The notes beneath the pieces are model-generated. The model made no database searches. It worked only from the letters and a program-made list of their open reading frames with translations, and was not told where the DNA came from. Of a DNA stretch of 13,438 nt, positions 13,307-13,438 are shown in pieces. How positions within the stretch are numbered: the first letter of the stretch is position 1; each line of letters starts with the position of its first letter. Source of the DNA: an uncultured Lachnospiraceae bacterium (GTDB lineage Bacteria > Bacillota > Clostridia > Lachnospirales > Lachnospiraceae); NCBI GenBank assembly GCA_946538445.1, contig CAMNGO010000036.1, positions 1 to 13,438 on the forward strand. Reading direction: 5' to 3'. The translations under genes were made by a program, and so were the position numbers.

Positions 13307-13438
13307 ATGATTATTTTGAATAAAGAGAACATCGTCTCCTACCTCCGGGAACATGCTTCTTCCATCATTTTGGAAGACCCCGTCTCCGTGGCAATGATCG
13401 GAGAGGGAGAGCTGGGAAAGGATGTGGAAGGAGACGGC
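13307..13438 (+). CDS. Second MtnK-family kinase, N-terminal fragment cut by window edge
   Basis: The first 44 codons of a gene that runs off the right edge. AGGAGG lies 7 nt before the ATG, and the gap to the previous stop is 15 bp, so the two are translated from one transcript. The N-terminus (LNKENIVSYLRE, then IGEGELGKDVEGDG) matches the preceding kinase (ITKENIVDYVKS, then VGEGNPEEDGDG), including the lengthened acidic Gly loop. This identifies it as a tandem paralogue. The rest of the domain, including catalytic residues and the twin-arginine position, is outside the window. Confidence 0.75.
   Translation, partial: MIILNKENIVSYLREHASSIILEDPVSVAMIGEGELGKDVEGDG

Overview
The window looks like a chromosomal segment of a low-to-mid GC Gram-positive anaerobe (Bacillota, class Clostridia, probably Lachnospiraceae). 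This is inferred from the strong AGGAGG-type ribosome binding sites, the recognisable sigma-A promoters (-35, 17-18 nt, -10), and the gene set: secreted SH3/NlpC-P60 hydrolase, XpaC/TelA pair, VanW-G5 protein, clostridial-type Pta, cytoplasmic GH13 neopullulanase-like enzyme and a bacterial microcompartment (BMC) locus. No rRNA, tRNA, CRISPR array, insertion sequence or phage gene was seen.

Left part (1-9787): a 5'-truncated secreted peptidoglycan hydrolase on + meets, at a bidirectional terminator, a long run of minus-strand genes. In transcription order these are an omega-amidase/nitrilase-family hydrolase (9787-8987), a CBM34+GH13 alpha-glucan hydrolase (8859-6733), a membrane-anchored VanW/G5 protein (6548-4905), phosphate acetyltransferase (4724-3666), XpaC (3478-2210) and TelA (2142-937). 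Promoters before the GH13, VanW and pta genes and terminators after GH13 and pta show that these are mostly separate transcription units; xpaC-telA is the clearest operon.

Middle (9788-10978): a divergent region with a perfect 10-bp-arm palindrome separates the nitrilase from a hemolysin III/PAQR-type membrane protein on +. That gene overlaps tail-to-tail by 8 bp with a small GIY-YIG nuclease-domain gene on -.

Right part (10980-13438, open at the right edge): a strong promoter starts a BMC operon with a PduU/EutS-type shell protein, a PduV/EutP-type GTPase, an intrinsic terminator overlapping the GTPase stop codon, a complete kinase of the 5-methylthioribose kinase (MtnK) family, and the start of a second kinase of the same family. 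This is the most interesting part. A microcompartment carrying MtnK-like kinases suggests a metabolosome that phosphorylates a 5-substituted ribose (5-methylthioribose, 5-deoxyribose or a relative). By analogy with the DHAP shunt, a downstream isomerase and class II aldolase would split the product into dihydroxyacetone phosphate and a toxic aldehyde inside the shell. The kinase is not a standard MtnK: its glycine-rich loop carries an insert and the first arginine of the family's twin-arginine pair is Gly, so its substrate is open. A further link is possible: the phosphate acetyltransferase 6 kb away ends in a linker plus an amphipathic helix resembling BMC encapsulation peptides. The downstream genes needed to test the pathway lie outside the window.
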